Source: Blastococcus capsensis
GTDB lineage: Bacteria; Actinomycetota; Actinomycetes; Mycobacteriales; Geodermatophilaceae
Assembly (NCBI RefSeq): GCF_030165005.1
Contig: NZ_JASNNW010000001.1
Location: 1 to 64,000, forward strand
DNA: 64,000 nucleotides
Direction of reading: 5' to 3'
Of this stretch, positions 25,032 through 33,800 are shown piece by piece; positions within the stretch are counted from its first letter, which is position 1; each line of letters starts with the position of its first letter. A model generated the notes under the pieces. It did no database searches and had not been told where the DNA came from. It saw nothing but the letters and a program-made list of their open reading frames with translations. Position numbers and translations under genes: made by a program.

Positions 25032-26678
25032 GTGCCCGTAGGCGATGCTGGGCCGGCGACGGGCACGCTCGCCCGGCCGACCGGCCCCGACGTCGCCGCC
25101 CACCCGGGCGCGGCTGCGCGCCGCGCGCTGCGGGCGCCGTGGCGCACGCTGCTGGCCGCTGCCGGTGGGCTGGCGATGTTCCTGTCCTTCCCCGGTCACG
25201 ATCTGACCACCCTCGCCGTCCTGGGGCCGGCCGCGCTGGCCGTGGCGGTCCGGGGCGTCCGGGTGCGCACCGGGCTCTGGCTGGGCCTGGTCATGGGACT
25301 CGCGTTCTTCGTGCCGCTGCTCTCCTGGACCGGCATCTACGTCGGGGCGTTCCCGTGGCTGGCCCTCGCGCTCAGCCAGGCGCTCTACCTGGCGCTGCTC
25401 GGTGCGGCGACAGCACTCACCTCCCGGCTGCCGGCGTGGCCGGTGTGGGCGGCCGCGCTCTGGGTCGCCGACGAGGCGATCCGGGGGCGCTTCCCCTTCG
25501 GTGGCTTCCCGTGGGGCCGGCTCGGGTTCTCCCAGAGCGAGGGACCGCTGCTCGCGCTGGCCGCCTACGGCGGCGTGCCCCTCGTCAGCTTCGCGGTCGC
25601 CCTCGTGGGCGCCCTGCTGGCTGCCGCGGCGCTCGCCCTCGGCCGGGCCTGGCGTGCCGGAGCGGCCTCGGCGGGGGAGCAGCGGGGCGCCGTCCGCTCG
25701 GCGCTGCGGCTCGCCGCCCTCGTGCTGGCCGTGCCGCTGATCGGTGCGCTGGCCTGGCTGCCCCTGCCCGGTGACTCGCTGACGGCGGGCGGGCCGACCG
25801 CCGCGGTCGCGGTCATCCAGGGCGACGTCCCCCGCGCGGGACTGGACTTCAACGCCCAGCGCCGGGCCGTGCTGGACAACCACGTCCGGCAGACCCTGCA
25901 GCTGGCCGCCGACGTGGCCGCGGGGGAGCAGCCGCAGCCCGACGTCGTCCTGTGGCCGGAGAACAGCTCCGACATCGATCCCTACACCAACGCCGACGCG
26001 GCCACGCAGATCCAGCGGGCCGCCGACGCCGTCGACGCGCCGATCCTGGTCGGGGCCGTCGTGGACGGTCCCGGGCGGTACATCAGCAACACCGCGATCG
26101 TCTGGACGCCGGAGAACGGCCCCGGCGACACCTACGTCAAGCGCCATCCGGTGCCCTTCGCCGAGTACGTGCCGGCGCGGGACTTCTTCCGCTTCTTCAG
26201 CGAGAAGGTGGACCTGGTCCGCCGGGACTTCGCCGCGGGCGACGAGGTGGGCCTGCTCGAGGTGGGCGGCATCCGGCTGGGCGACCTGATCTGTTTCGAG
26301 GTGGTCTACGACGGCCTGGTCCGCGACGTCGTGGACGCGGGCGCCGGCATGCTCGTCGTCCAGACCAACAACGCGACGTTCGGCTACACCGACGAGAGCG
26401 CCCAGCAGCTGGCGATGAGCCGGCTGCGCGCCGTCGAGTACGGGCGGACGGTGGCGGTCGCCGCGACCAGCGGTATCTCCGCGATCGTGGCACCCGACGG
26501 CACCGTCGTCCGGTCCTCGGAGCTGTTCGAGCCCGCGATCTTCGTCGAGGAGATCGCACAGCGCGACGGCGCCACGGTGGCGCTGCGCCTCGGCTCCGCC
26601 CCGGAGTGGGTGCTCACGGCGCTGGGACTGGCGGCACTGCTCTGGGCGGTCCGGGCACGACGGGGGAGCGCGGCGTGA
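25032..26678 (+). CDS. lnt: apolipoprotein N-acyltransferase
   Basis: Transfers an acyl chain to the N-terminal cysteine of lipoproteins in the membrane. About eight hydrophobic segments lie in residues 40-245, then the periplasmic nitrilase domain with its triad: Glu in VVLWPENSSDID, Lys in YVKRHPVPFAEYVP and Cys in LGDLICFEVVYDG. A final membrane helix ends the protein at residue 548. The GTG at 25032 is chosen because GGAGG stands 6 nt upstream; the frame extends further 5' but as non-conserved GC-rich translation. It overlaps the ppm gene (GTGA). In M. tuberculosis the two functions are fused in Ppm1; here they are separate coupled genes. Confidence 0.94.
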   Translation: MPVGDAGPATGTLARPTGPDVAAHPGAAARRALRAPWRTLLAAAGGLAMFLSFPGHDLTTLAVLGPAALAVAVRGVRVRTGLWLGLVMGLAFFVPLLSWTGIYVGAFPWLALALSQALYLALLGAATALTSRLPAWPVWAAALWVADEAIRGRFPFGGFPWGRLGFSQSEGPLLALAAYGGVPLVSFAVALVGALLAAAALALGRAWRAGAASAGEQRGAVRSALRLAALVLAVPLIGALAWLPLPGDSLTAGGPTAAVAVIQGDVPRAGLDFNAQRRAVLDNHVRQTLQLAADVAAGEQPQPDVVLWPENSSDIDPYTNADAATQIQRAADAVDAPILVGAVVDGPGRYISNTAIVWTPENGPGDTYVKRHPVPFAEYVPARDFFRFFSEKVDLVRRDFAAGDEVGLLEVGGIRLGDLICFEVVYDGLVRDVVDAGAGMLVVQTNNATFGYTDESAQQLAMSRLRAVEYGRTVAVAATSGISAIVAPDGTVVRSSELFEPAIFVEEIAQRDGATVALRLGSAPEWVLTALGLAALLWAVRARRGSAA

Positions 26679-27448
26679 CCGATCGCGTCCTGGTGGTCAT
26701 CCCGACGTACAACGAGGTCGACAACCTGGCAGAGGTGCTGGAGCGGCTGCACGCCAGCAACCCGGACGCGCACGCCCTCGTGGTGGACGACGGCTCACCC
26801 GACGGCACCGGAGCGCTCGCCGACACGCTCGCCGCCCACGACCCGCGCATCCACGTCCTGCACCGCACCGCGAAGGCCGGGCTCGGCCGCGCCTACGTGG
26901 CCGGGTTCCGCTGGGCCCGCGAACGTGGCTACGACGTGCTGGTCGAGATGGACGCCGACGGCTCGCACCCGCCCGAGCAGCTGCCCCGCCTGCTCGCCGC
27001 GCTGGCCGACGCCGACCTCGTGCTCGGCTCGCGGTACGTCGACGGTGGCCGGGTCGAGGACTGGCCGCTGCACCGGCTGCTCCTCTCCCGCATGGGCAAC
27101 AGCTACACCCGCCGGGCGCTGCGCCTGCCGCTGCACGACGCCACCGGCGGCTTCCGCGCCGCCCGCGGCGAGCTGATCGACCGGCTGCCCTTCGACGAGG
27201 TCGCCAGCGAGGGGTACTGCTTCCAGGTGGACTGGGCGTGGCGGGCGGTGCGGGCCGGCGCCCGGGTCACCGAGGTACCGATCACCTTCTCCGAGCGCAT
27301 CCTCGGCCGGAGCAAGATGAGCGGCTCGATCGTTGGAGAGGCGTGGGTACGGGTGACGGTGTGGGGCGTGCAGGACCGGCTGGCCGGCTGGCTGCCGGGC
27401 CGGGTGCCGCCGCCGCTGCCCCGCCCGGCCGAGGAGCCCGGGCAGTGA
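26675..27448 (+). CDS. ppm: polyprenol-phosphate mannosyltransferase
   Basis: A GT2-family enzyme of 257 residues that makes polyprenyl-phospho-mannose from GDP-mannose, the mannose donor for lipoglycans and protein O-mannosylation. It begins DRVLVVIPTYNEVDNLAEVL, has VVDDGSPDGTG, the DxD-type VEMDADGSHPPEQLP, DLVLGSRYVDGG and the C-terminal ITFSERILGRSKMSGSIV typical of dolichol-phosphate mannose synthases. There is no membrane anchor of its own, so it probably depends on the neighbouring Lnt, as the fused mycobacterial protein does. The GTG start overlaps the lnt stop by 4 nt. Confidence 0.94.
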   Translation: MTDRVLVVIPTYNEVDNLAEVLERLHASNPDAHALVVDDGSPDGTGALADTLAAHDPRIHVLHRTAKAGLGRAYVAGFRWARERGYDVLVEMDADGSHPPEQLPRLLAALADADLVLGSRYVDGGRVEDWPLHRLLLSRMGNSYTRRALRLPLHDATGGFRAARGELIDRLPFDEVASEGYCFQVDWAWRAVRAGARVTEVPITFSERILGRSKMSGSIVGEAWVRVTVWGVQDRLAGWLPGRVPPPLPRPAEEPGQ

Positions 27449-27511
27449 CCCACAGCCGGCGGGACCGCCGCCGGGCCGAGAAGGGGCTCCGGCCCCGGAG
27501 GAGGGATCGTC

Positions 27512-28036
27512 GTGGCTGACCTGCTGCGCCGGCGGCTGCGCCTGGTCGTCGGGTTGACCGCGCTGGCCGAACTGGTCGTCTTCGTGCTCGTGGCCGCCTG
27601 GATCGGGGTGGGCTGGACGGTCCTCGCCATGCTGGCCACCAGCGCGCTCGGCTGGATCCTGCTGGCCCGGCAGGGCCGACGTGCGCTGACCGACCTCCGG
27701 GCCCGGGCCGCGTCGCGGCAGGCGCCCGGGAAGGAACTCGGTGACGCCGGCCTGGCCGCCGTCGGCGGCCTGCTGATGGTGCTGCCCGGGTTCATCGGCG
27801 ACCTGCTGGGCCTGCTGTGCCTGCTGCCCGGCACGCGTGGGCTGCTGCGCCGGGTGCTGTCACGGGTCGTCCTCGCCCGGCTGCCCGATCACGTGCGCGG
27901 CCCGGTCCGGGTCGGCAGCACCCGCAGCGGGCACGTGCCGCCGGCCGGCCCGTCCGGGAGCACCGGCACCGGAGAGCCCCTGGTGCTCGAGGGTGAGGTC
28001 GTCGACGGCCCGACGACGGACCGCCCGCGGAACTGA
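27512..28036 (+). CDS. fxsA: FxsA-family membrane protein
   Basis: A 174-residue protein with two to three membrane helices: about 10-35 (LVVGLTALAELVVFVLVAAW), 38-55 (WTVLAMLATSALGWILL) and about 82-105 (AAVGGLLMVLPGFIGDLLGLLCLLPG). The LPGFIGDLLGLLCLLPGTR block is the FxsA signature. In E. coli FxsA overproduction blocks phage T7 exclusion by the F plasmid; the native role is unclear. The GTG at 27512 follows a strong GGAGGAGGG ribosome-binding site. Neighbourhood with ppm and rbpA is shared with mycobacteria (Rv2050-Rv2053). Confidence 0.9.
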   Translation: MADLLRRRLRLVVGLTALAELVVFVLVAAWIGVGWTVLAMLATSALGWILLARQGRRALTDLRARAASRQAPGKELGDAGLAAVGGLLMVLPGFIGDLLGLLCLLPGTRGLLRRVLSRVVLARLPDHVRGPVRVGSTRSGHVPPAGPSGSTGTGEPLVLEGEVVDGPTTDRPRN

Positions 28037-28047
28037 CCGCAGACGCG

Positions 28048-28084
28048 GAACGGCCCCGGTGGATAATTTCCACCGGGGCCGTTC
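28048..28084. terminator. bidirectional intrinsic terminator between fxsA and rbpA
   Basis: A perfect 16-bp inverted repeat: GAACGGCCCCGGTGGA, 5-nt loop TAATT, then its exact complement. It sits between convergent fxsA (ends 28036) and rbpA (ends 28132), so it can stop both transcripts. There is no long U tract, as is common in actinobacteria. Confidence 0.9.
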
Positions 28085-28131
28085 GAGAGCTGATCAATCG
28101 GCCCGCCTCCAGGGGAGAGGCGAGCCGTTCT

Positions 28132-28476
28132 TCAGCTGGCCCGGGTGCGCCGGCCGCGGAGCACCTCGAGGCGCTCGGCCAGGACCTCCTCGAGGTCCTC
28201 GACGCTGCGACGCTCGAGCAGCATGTCCCAGTGGGTACGCGGAGGCTTCACCTTCTTGGGCGCCGGCTCGGCCCCGCCGATCAGCTTGGCCGCGCCACCG
28301 TCGAACTTGCACTCCCACGTGTCGGGGAGCTCGGCGTCGTCGGCGAACGGCACCGTGAACAGGTGGCCGGAAGCGCACCGGTACTCCGCGTACTGCCGCT
28401 CGATCGGAGCGGTGTTCCGCTCGGTCTCGTAGCTGACGCTGCCCAGTCGGCTGCCGCGCAAGGAACGCTCACCCAT
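28132..28476 (-). CDS. rbpA: RNA polymerase-binding protein RbpA
   Basis: A 114-residue actinobacterial transcription factor that binds the primary sigma factor and promoter DNA and stabilises open complexes. It has the conserved RGSRLGSVSYETERNTAPIER basic linker region, a zinc-finger-like core (YRCASGHLFTVPFADDAELPDTWECKFDG) and the sigma-interacting C-terminus RTHWDMLLERRSVEDLEEVL. AGAGGACGG precedes the ATG. It is an essential gene in mycobacteria. An intrinsic terminator at 28571-28592 separates it from the upstream thymidine kinase gene. Confidence 0.96.
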   Translation of the reverse strand: MGERSLRGSRLGSVSYETERNTAPIERQYAEYRCASGHLFTVPFADDAELPDTWECKFDGGAAKLIGGAEPAPKKVKPPRTHWDMLLERRSVEDLEEVLAERLEVLRGRRTRAS

Positions 28477-28570
28477 GGCACACCGTCCTCTCGTCTTGTG
28501 TCGGTCGGGACTCGACGTCCGATCGCCGGGGCCTTACCCAGACGACCGAGGAGTCAGAGAGATGAACGAC

Positions 28571-28592
28571 CAAAAAGGCGGAGAGATTCCGC
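28571..28592 (-). terminator. intrinsic terminator downstream of thymidine kinase gene
   Basis: Read on the minus strand: GGCGGA, loop ATCTC, TCCGCC, then TTTTT. This is a classical hairpin plus U run, unusual in such GC-rich DNA. It lies 73 nt beyond the tdk stop and ahead of rbpA, so it should isolate rbpA from tdk read-through. Confidence 0.8.
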
Positions 28593-28664
28593 CGAATCGG
28601 CTGCTCATCATCGCATGGGGTGGGATCCGGGCTGTCGGCGGCCCCCACACGGGTGAGAGCAGGC

Positions 28665-29420
28665 TCAGGGCTGGCTTAGCTGTTCCCGGCCCGCCGCCGT
28701 GGGGCCCAGCTCACCGCGCGCGTAGTGCCGTCGGCACAGCACCTGGTACCGGACGGCGGGGGAGGGGCCGGTCGCCTCCCCGGGCAGCTCGGGCGGAGCG
28801 GTGTCGGCGACGACGACGGTCTCGCCCGTGCGCACCATGATCCCGTCGACCACGCGTGCGTTGAGCAGCCCGGGCAGGCCGCACCAGCACAGCACCTCGA
28901 CCTGGATGCGCTGGATGTCGTCGGCCACCTCCAGCAGCCGCTGGGTGCCGGGGAACAGCCGGGTGCGGAAGTCGGTGGTCAACCCGAACGCGTATACGTC
29001 GACGTGCGATTCGTCCACGACCTCGGCGAGCTGGTCGACCTGGCCGCGGGAGAGGAACTGCGCCTCGTCGACGATCAGGTAGTCCACGCGGTGGCCGTCC
29101 GCCCAGCGGTCCCGGACGAGCAGCCGCAGATCGGTACCGCTGTCGATGCCGAGCGCCTCCCGGCACAACCCCACCCGGGAGCTGATCTGCGGCGCGGCGG
29201 AGCGGTCCCCCTGGGTGACCAGCAGCCCGTGCCGGCCCTGCCGGCTCTGGTTGTGGTCGACCTGCAGCGCCAGCGTCGACTTCCCGCAGTCCATGGGTCC
29301 GTGGAAGAAGCGCAGGTGCGCCGGAGCGGGATTCCGGCGGTGGTCCCCGGACGTGGGCACCGCGGCCGGGGACGACAGCGGCAGGGGAATGGTCGGGGAG
29401 CCGGACTCGCCCGCGGTCAC
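28665..29420 (-). CDS. tdk: thymidine kinase (type II)
   Basis: Phosphorylates thymidine for salvage. After a 40-residue non-conserved leader come the P-loop FFHGPMDCGKSTLAL, the DEAQF Walker B (YLIVDEAQFLSRGQ), the FGLTTDFRTRLFPG segment with the catalytic-region fold, VEVLCWCG (zinc-binding cysteines), and the lasso-end VRYQVLCRRHY. The length of 251 aa is slightly long because of the leader; a start nearer the P-loop is possible. The GTG at 29420 overlaps the stop of the transporter gene by 4 nt (GTGA), so the two are coupled. Confidence 0.9.
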   Translation of the reverse strand: MTAGESGSPTIPLPLSSPAAVPTSGDHRRNPAPAHLRFFHGPMDCGKSTLALQVDHNQSRQGRHGLLVTQGDRSAAPQISSRVGLCREALGIDSGTDLRLLVRDRWADGHRVDYLIVDEAQFLSRGQVDQLAEVVDESHVDVYAFGLTTDFRTRLFPGTQRLLEVADDIQRIQVEVLCWCGLPGLLNARVVDGIMVRTGETVVVADTAPPELPGEATGPSPAVRYQVLCRRHYARGELGPTAAGREQLSQP

Positions 29421-30790
29421 ACGCGCTCCGGTGGGGTGTTGCCGGCCTCGACGATCGCCTGGCGCAGGTCCAGCTTGGCGAGCAGGTAGAAGCCGGCGAC
29501 GAAGAAGAAGATCAAACTGAAGATGGCGTACCGGTAGGAGTCGGTCAGCTGGTAGGTCAGGGCGAACAGGAACGGGCCGAGCCAGCTGGTCCCGCGGTCG
29601 CTGATCTCGTAGAAGCCGAAGTACTCGGCCTCCTTGCCCGGTGGGATCAGCTGGCTGAACATCGACCGGGACAGCGCCTGCGTGCCGCCCTGCACGAACC
29701 CGATCACCGAGGCGAGCAGGTAGAACCCGACGACGGCGCCGGCCTCGAGGAAGTACGCCGCCACGAGCACGCCGGTCCATGCCACGAGCGCGCCGAGCAC
29801 CGTGCGCTTCGCGCCGATCACGGCCGCCGCCCGGCCCAGCGTCAGCGCACCGAAGAAGGCCACCACCTGCACGAGGAGGATCGCCGAGACCAAGGTGGTC
29901 TGGCTCAGCTCCAGCTGCTCGGCGCCGTACTGCGCCGAGACGCCGATGATGGTCTGGACGCCGTCGTTGTAGAGCAGGTACGCCGCGAGGAACCACAGGG
30001 TCAGCCGGTACCGCCGCATGTCCCGGAGCGTCGCACCGAGCTGCCGGAAGCTGGCCCCGACCGCACCGGCCCGCGGGCCGGCCGGGACGACGTCTCGTGG
30101 CCGGCGGTTGCGCAGCAGCGAGACGCTGACCACGGTGAAGCCGGCCCACCAGACGCCGGCCGAGGCCAGGGAGATCCGCACCGCCTCACCCTCGGTGAGA
30201 CCGAGGCTCTCGTGCTGCGTGAACAGGGCCAGGTTGGCCGCCAGCAGCAGCGCCCCGCCGAGGTAGCCGAACGCCCAGCCCCGGCTGGAGACGGCGTCCC
30301 GCTCCTCCGGGCCGGCGAGGTCTGGCAGCCAGGAGTAGTAGACGACGGTGGCCGCGCCGAAGCAGAGGTTGGCGACGATGAACAGCGCCGCGCCGAGCAG
30401 ATAACGGGCGTCGGCCACGAAGAACATCGCCATCGTGCACAGCGAGCCCAGCGTGGCGAAGCCGGCGAGCAGCTGCCGCTTGTGGCCGGTGCGGTCGGCG
30501 ATCGCGCCGGTCAGCGGCAGCACGAGGACCTGCAGGAGCACCGACAGGGAGAGCACGTAGCCGAAGAAGCTGCCCGACGGGACGCTGATGCCCAGCGGGT
30601 GGATCCGGTCGTCGGCGTCCGCGGCCGCCTCGGCGATCGAGGTGAGGTAGGGCGCCAGGAAGACGGTCGTCACCGAGGTGTTGAAGACCGACATCGCCCA
30701 GTCGTAGGAGTACCAGCCGAGGCGCTCGCGCCGGAGCGCGCGGTCGACCGGCGGCACCGACGGACCGGTGGCGGGCGGGGCGGTGGTCAC
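29417..30790 (-). CDS. UMF1/Atg22-type MFS transporter
   Basis: A transporter with 12 predicted helices (about 457 residues). It opens with ERLGWYSYDWAMSVFNTSVTTVFLAPYLT, the conserved W-x-x-YD-W-A-x-S-x-F signature of UMF1 (vacuole effluxer Atg22-like) permeases. Typical loops are GAIADRTGHKRQLL, PDLAGPEERDAVSSRGWAFGYLGG and FVQGGTQALSRSMFSQLIPPGKEAEYFGFYEISDRG. Substrates of bacterial members are unknown, possibly amino acids or nucleosides; coupling to thymidine kinase would fit the latter but is only inference. The start is taken as GTG 30790; GTG 30829 is in frame. Confidence 0.9.
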   Translation of the reverse strand: MTTAPPATGPSVPPVDRALRRERLGWYSYDWAMSVFNTSVTTVFLAPYLTSIAEAAADADDRIHPLGISVPSGSFFGYVLSLSVLLQVLVLPLTGAIADRTGHKRQLLAGFATLGSLCTMAMFFVADARYLLGAALFIVANLCFGAATVVYYSWLPDLAGPEERDAVSSRGWAFGYLGGALLLAANLALFTQHESLGLTEGEAVRISLASAGVWWAGFTVVSVSLLRNRRPRDVVPAGPRAGAVGASFRQLGATLRDMRRYRLTLWFLAAYLLYNDGVQTIIGVSAQYGAEQLELSQTTLVSAILLVQVVAFFGALTLGRAAAVIGAKRTVLGALVAWTGVLVAAYFLEAGAVVGFYLLASVIGFVQGGTQALSRSMFSQLIPPGKEAEYFGFYEISDRGTSWLGPFLFALTYQLTDSYRYAIFSLIFFFVAGFYLLAKLDLRQAIVEAGNTPPERV

Positions 30791-30842
30791 CGCGGCAGAT
30801 TCCCAGGCCGTTCCGGCGCGGTCCAGCACCGGGGCGACGCCC

Positions 30843-31733
30843 TCACGGGATGTCGTCCGGCACGATCCCGCCGGGGAACGCGGCGACAGCCGTCGTCGGG
30901 CGCGTCGGGTCGTCGAAGGCCGGGGCGTCGAGCTCGTCGGCGCGCAGCCGGCGCAGGCCGCGGGTCAGCGCCGCGGCGATGCGCAGGCGGGCCCGGTTGG
31001 CATCCCCGACCCGTCCCATCTGCAGGTCGTCGAAGACGACGGGCGGGCCGACGTGGACCCGCAGCGCCGGACGCCGCACGACGGCCCGCAGGAGCGTGCG
31101 CAGCTTCCCCCAGTCGTTGCCGTACTGCAGCACCTCGTGCGCGCCCCACTGGCTCACCGGGATCACCGGGACCTGCAAACCGAGAGCCAGCCGGGCCATG
31201 CCGGTGCGCCCGCGTTCGGGCCAGAAGTCCGGCGCCAGTCCCACCCGTCCCTCGGGATAGGCGACGACGTGGCCGCCGTGGACCAGCGCCACCTCGGTCA
31301 CCCGGACCGCGTGCCGGGCCAGCTCCGTGCCCCGCTCGACGCGGATGGCGCCGGTGCGCTCGATCAACGGCCCGGCCACCGGCGCGGAGACGATGCCGCC
31401 GGTGGTCATGATCCGCGGCGCCACGCCGAGCTTGCTGAGCGCGACGGCGATGACGACCGGATCGAAGTCGCCGATGTGGTTGGCAGCCAGCAGCAGCGGT
31501 CCGCGGCGCAGCTCCTCGGGGATGCTGCCGGTCACCTCCACCCGGCCGAAGAGGCCCACCAGCCAGGAGAAGCGGCGCAGCAGGAGACGCCACACCCACC
31601 ACGGCGGCGCGACGGCGATGGCCAGTTCGCGCGCGAACCACTCCGGATCCCCGGGCCGGACGAGGTCGGCGAGATCCTGCGGCAGCGGCGGAGTGCGCGG
31701 GTGCCAGCTCTGCAGCCGCGCGCCGATGCTCAC
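30843..31733 (-). CDS. lysophospholipid acyltransferase-family protein (PlsC-like)
   Basis: A 296-residue acyltransferase. Catalytic block LLLAANHIGDFDPVVIAVAL contains NHx4D; further blocks are MTTGGIVSAPVAGPLIERTGAIRVERG, VVAYPEGRVGLAPDFWPERGRTGMARLAL (the PEGR phosphate-binding motif) and VPVIPVSQWGAHEV. It acylates a glycerol-phosphate or glycolipid acceptor. The GTG start at 31733 overlaps the stop of the glycerophosphodiesterase gene (GTGA). The pair suggests linked lipid turnover: the diesterase frees glycerol-3-phosphate and the acyltransferase re-acylates it. That link is inference. Confidence 0.9.
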   Translation of the reverse strand: MSIGARLQSWHPRTPPLPQDLADLVRPGDPEWFARELAIAVAPPWWVWRLLLRRFSWLVGLFGRVEVTGSIPEELRRGPLLLAANHIGDFDPVVIAVALSKLGVAPRIMTTGGIVSAPVAGPLIERTGAIRVERGTELARHAVRVTEVALVHGGHVVAYPEGRVGLAPDFWPERGRTGMARLALGLQVPVIPVSQWGAHEVLQYGNDWGKLRTLLRAVVRRPALRVHVGPPVVFDDLQMGRVGDANRARLRIAAALTRGLRRLRADELDAPAFDDPTRPTTAVAAFPGGIVPDDIP

Positions 31734-32506
31734 CGCGGCGCCCACTGGCCGCGCTTCTCCAGCAACTCGCGCAGCATGGCCGGCCGGTCGGTCATGATCC
31801 CGTCGACACCGAGATCGAGCATCGCCTCGGCCTCCACCGGGTCGTCCACGGTCCACACGTGCACCTGCAGGCCACGGGCGTGGGCGGCGGCCACGAACCG
31901 CTCGTCGACCAGTGCCCGGCCACCGAGCTGCAGGGGCACCTGCGCGCAACCGGCGGAGATGCGCACCAGGCCCGCGGCCCGCGGGGAGTAGGACGACAGC
32001 CGCAGCGCGGCGACCCCGCGCGGTCCCAGCGAGGTGCACACGGCGGGGCCGAACAGCCGCCGGGCTGCGGCGATCCGTGCGTCCGAGAAGGAACCCAGGC
32101 AGATGCGGTCGGTCACCGCCATGCGGCGGGTGAGCCGCACCAGGGGAGCCAGCACGCCGGCCGCCTTGATGTCGAGGTTGAACCGTACGTCGGGCCAGGC
32201 GGCCAGCAGGTCCTCCAGGCGCACGATCGGCTGCCGGCCGCCGATGCGGGCCTCGCACACCTGAGCCCACGTCAGCCCGTCGATCCGCCCGGTGCCGTCG
32301 GTGATCCGCTCGAGGGTGGGATCGTGGAAGGCCACCAGCACGCCGTCGGCGGTGACCTGGACGTCGGTCTCGAGGTAGCGGTAGCCGAGGTCCACGCAGG
32401 CCTGGAAGGCCGGCATGGTGTTCTCCAGGTGCTCGATGGCCCCGCCCCGGTGCGCCATGGCCAACGGTGTCGGCCCGTCGAGAAAGGGGAACCGCGCGGC
32501 AGGCAC
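31730..32506 (-). CDS. glycerophosphodiester phosphodiesterase
   Basis: Hydrolyses glycerophosphodiesters to glycerol-3-phosphate and an alcohol. The TIM-barrel signature is complete: MAHRGGAIEHLENTMPAF (catalytic His and the Glu-Asn pair), YLETDVQVTADGVLVAFHDPTLERITDGTG (second His, metal Glu/Asp), FNLDIKAAG and the C-terminal VHVWTVDDPVEAEAMLDLGVDGIMTDRP. The length of 258 aa is normal and there is no signal peptide, so it is cytoplasmic. A GTG start at 32506 is used. It is translationally coupled to the acyltransferase downstream. Confidence 0.95.
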   Translation of the reverse strand: MPAARFPFLDGPTPLAMAHRGGAIEHLENTMPAFQACVDLGYRYLETDVQVTADGVLVAFHDPTLERITDGTGRIDGLTWAQVCEARIGGRQPIVRLEDLLAAWPDVRFNLDIKAAGVLAPLVRLTRRMAVTDRICLGSFSDARIAAARRLFGPAVCTSLGPRGVAALRLSSYSPRAAGLVRISAGCAQVPLQLGGRALVDERFVAAAHARGLQVHVWTVDDPVEAEAMLDLGVDGIMTDRPAMLRELLEKRGQWAPR

Positions 32507-32550
32507 GCGTTCACGCTAGTGGGGGCGCGCCCGGTCCGTGCGGGGCCCTG

Positions 32551-33729
32551 TCAGGCCCGTCCCAGCGCCGCGGCCATCCGCTCGACCATGGCGGTGAGCA
32601 GCGGCCTCGACGTCGCGAAGTTCAGCCGCACGTAGCCCGGGGCGCCGCACTCCGCGCCGTCGACCAGGGCGACCCCCGCCTGCTCCAGGAAGAAGTCGCC
32701 GGCACGGCCCGCCAGGCGCAGCTCACGGCAGTCCAGCCAGGCCAGGTAGGTGCCCTCGGGAGGCTCGAACCCGATGGCCGGGATCTGCCGGGCCAGCAGG
32801 TCGGCCAGGACCCGGCGGTTGCCGGCGAGGTAGTCGAGCACCCCGTCCAGCCACGGCCCGCCCTCGGCGTAGGCGACGGTGGCCGCGAGCACGCCGGGGG
32901 TGGCGGCTCCGTGCCCGGCCAGGAAGCCGACCCGCGCCCAGTGCTCGGCGTCCGCGGCGGTGGAGACGATCAGCTGGGCGGCCTTCAGCCCCGGCAGGTT
33001 CCACGCCTTCGACGCCGACGTCGCCGTGACGGTGTGGCCCGCGGTGACCGGGCTGAGCGAGGCGTAGGGGCGGTGGGCTGCTCCCGGCAGGACCAGCGGC
33101 GCGTGGATCTCGTCGGAGAACACCCGCGCACCGGAGCGGTCGACGACGTCGGCCAGCTCGAGCTGCTCGGCGGTGCTGAACACCCGCCCCGTGGGGTTGT
33201 GCGGATTGCAGTGCACGAGCAACCGGCCGCCCTGGTCGAACGCGCGCCCGATCCCGTCGAGGTCGTAGGTCAGGCGCCCCTCGCGCCGGACCATCGGCAC
33301 CTCGATCAGCTCCCGGCCCAGCAGGCTCGGAACGCTGCGGAAGGGCATGTAGGCGGGCGTGGGCAGGACGACCGGGCTCCCGGCGGGGGTGAAGTGCTCG
33401 ATCGCCGCCTGGAACCCGGCCAGGACGTCGGGCAGCGGGGTCACCCACTCCGGCGGCACCGCCCAGCCGTACCGGTCGGCCTGCCACCGCGCGCAGGCCT
33501 CCGCCATGTCGGTGGCGGCTCCGGGCGTGAGGTAGCCGAAACGGCCGGCCTCCACCGCGGCGGCCAGGGCGCGGGTGACCACCGGCGCCGTTCCGAAGTC
33601 CATCTCGGCCACGAAGGCGCCCAGGGCCCCGGTGTACCGGGTCCACTTGAGGCTGCCGGCGGCACGCAGTCCCTCCTCGCTGAGCGCGTCGAAGACCGGG
33701 GAGAGGTCCTCCTGCGAGGGATGGGTCAT
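32551..33729 (-). CDS. MalY/PatB-family PLP-dependent aminotransferase or C-S lyase
   Basis: A fold-type I PLP enzyme of 392 residues. The opening SLKWTRYTGALGAFVAEMDFGTAPVVTRAL, the HCNPHNPTGRVF motif, FSDEIHAPLVLPGAAHRPYASL and the lysine segment TATSASKAWNLPGLKAAQLI match MalY/PatB cystathionine beta-lyases rather than classical transaminases. It probably cleaves cystathionine or another sulfur amino acid, with an aminotransferase role less likely. The C-terminal GYVRLNFATSRPLL contains the substrate-carboxylate arginine. An ATG start is used. Confidence 0.92.
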   Translation of the reverse strand: MTHPSQEDLSPVFDALSEEGLRAAGSLKWTRYTGALGAFVAEMDFGTAPVVTRALAAAVEAGRFGYLTPGAATDMAEACARWQADRYGWAVPPEWVTPLPDVLAGFQAAIEHFTPAGSPVVLPTPAYMPFRSVPSLLGRELIEVPMVRREGRLTYDLDGIGRAFDQGGRLLVHCNPHNPTGRVFSTAEQLELADVVDRSGARVFSDEIHAPLVLPGAAHRPYASLSPVTAGHTVTATSASKAWNLPGLKAAQLIVSTAADAEHWARVGFLAGHGAATPGVLAATVAYAEGGPWLDGVLDYLAGNRRVLADLLARQIPAIGFEPPEGTYLAWLDCRELRLAGRAGDFFLEQAGVALVDGAECGAPGYVRLNFATSRPLLTAMVERMAAALGRA

Positions 33730-33800
33730 CTCGGACCTTCCGTGCGGTGTCCTGGCGTGTCACCGGAAGCTGTCGGCAGCGGCGTCTACCGTGCGCAGTC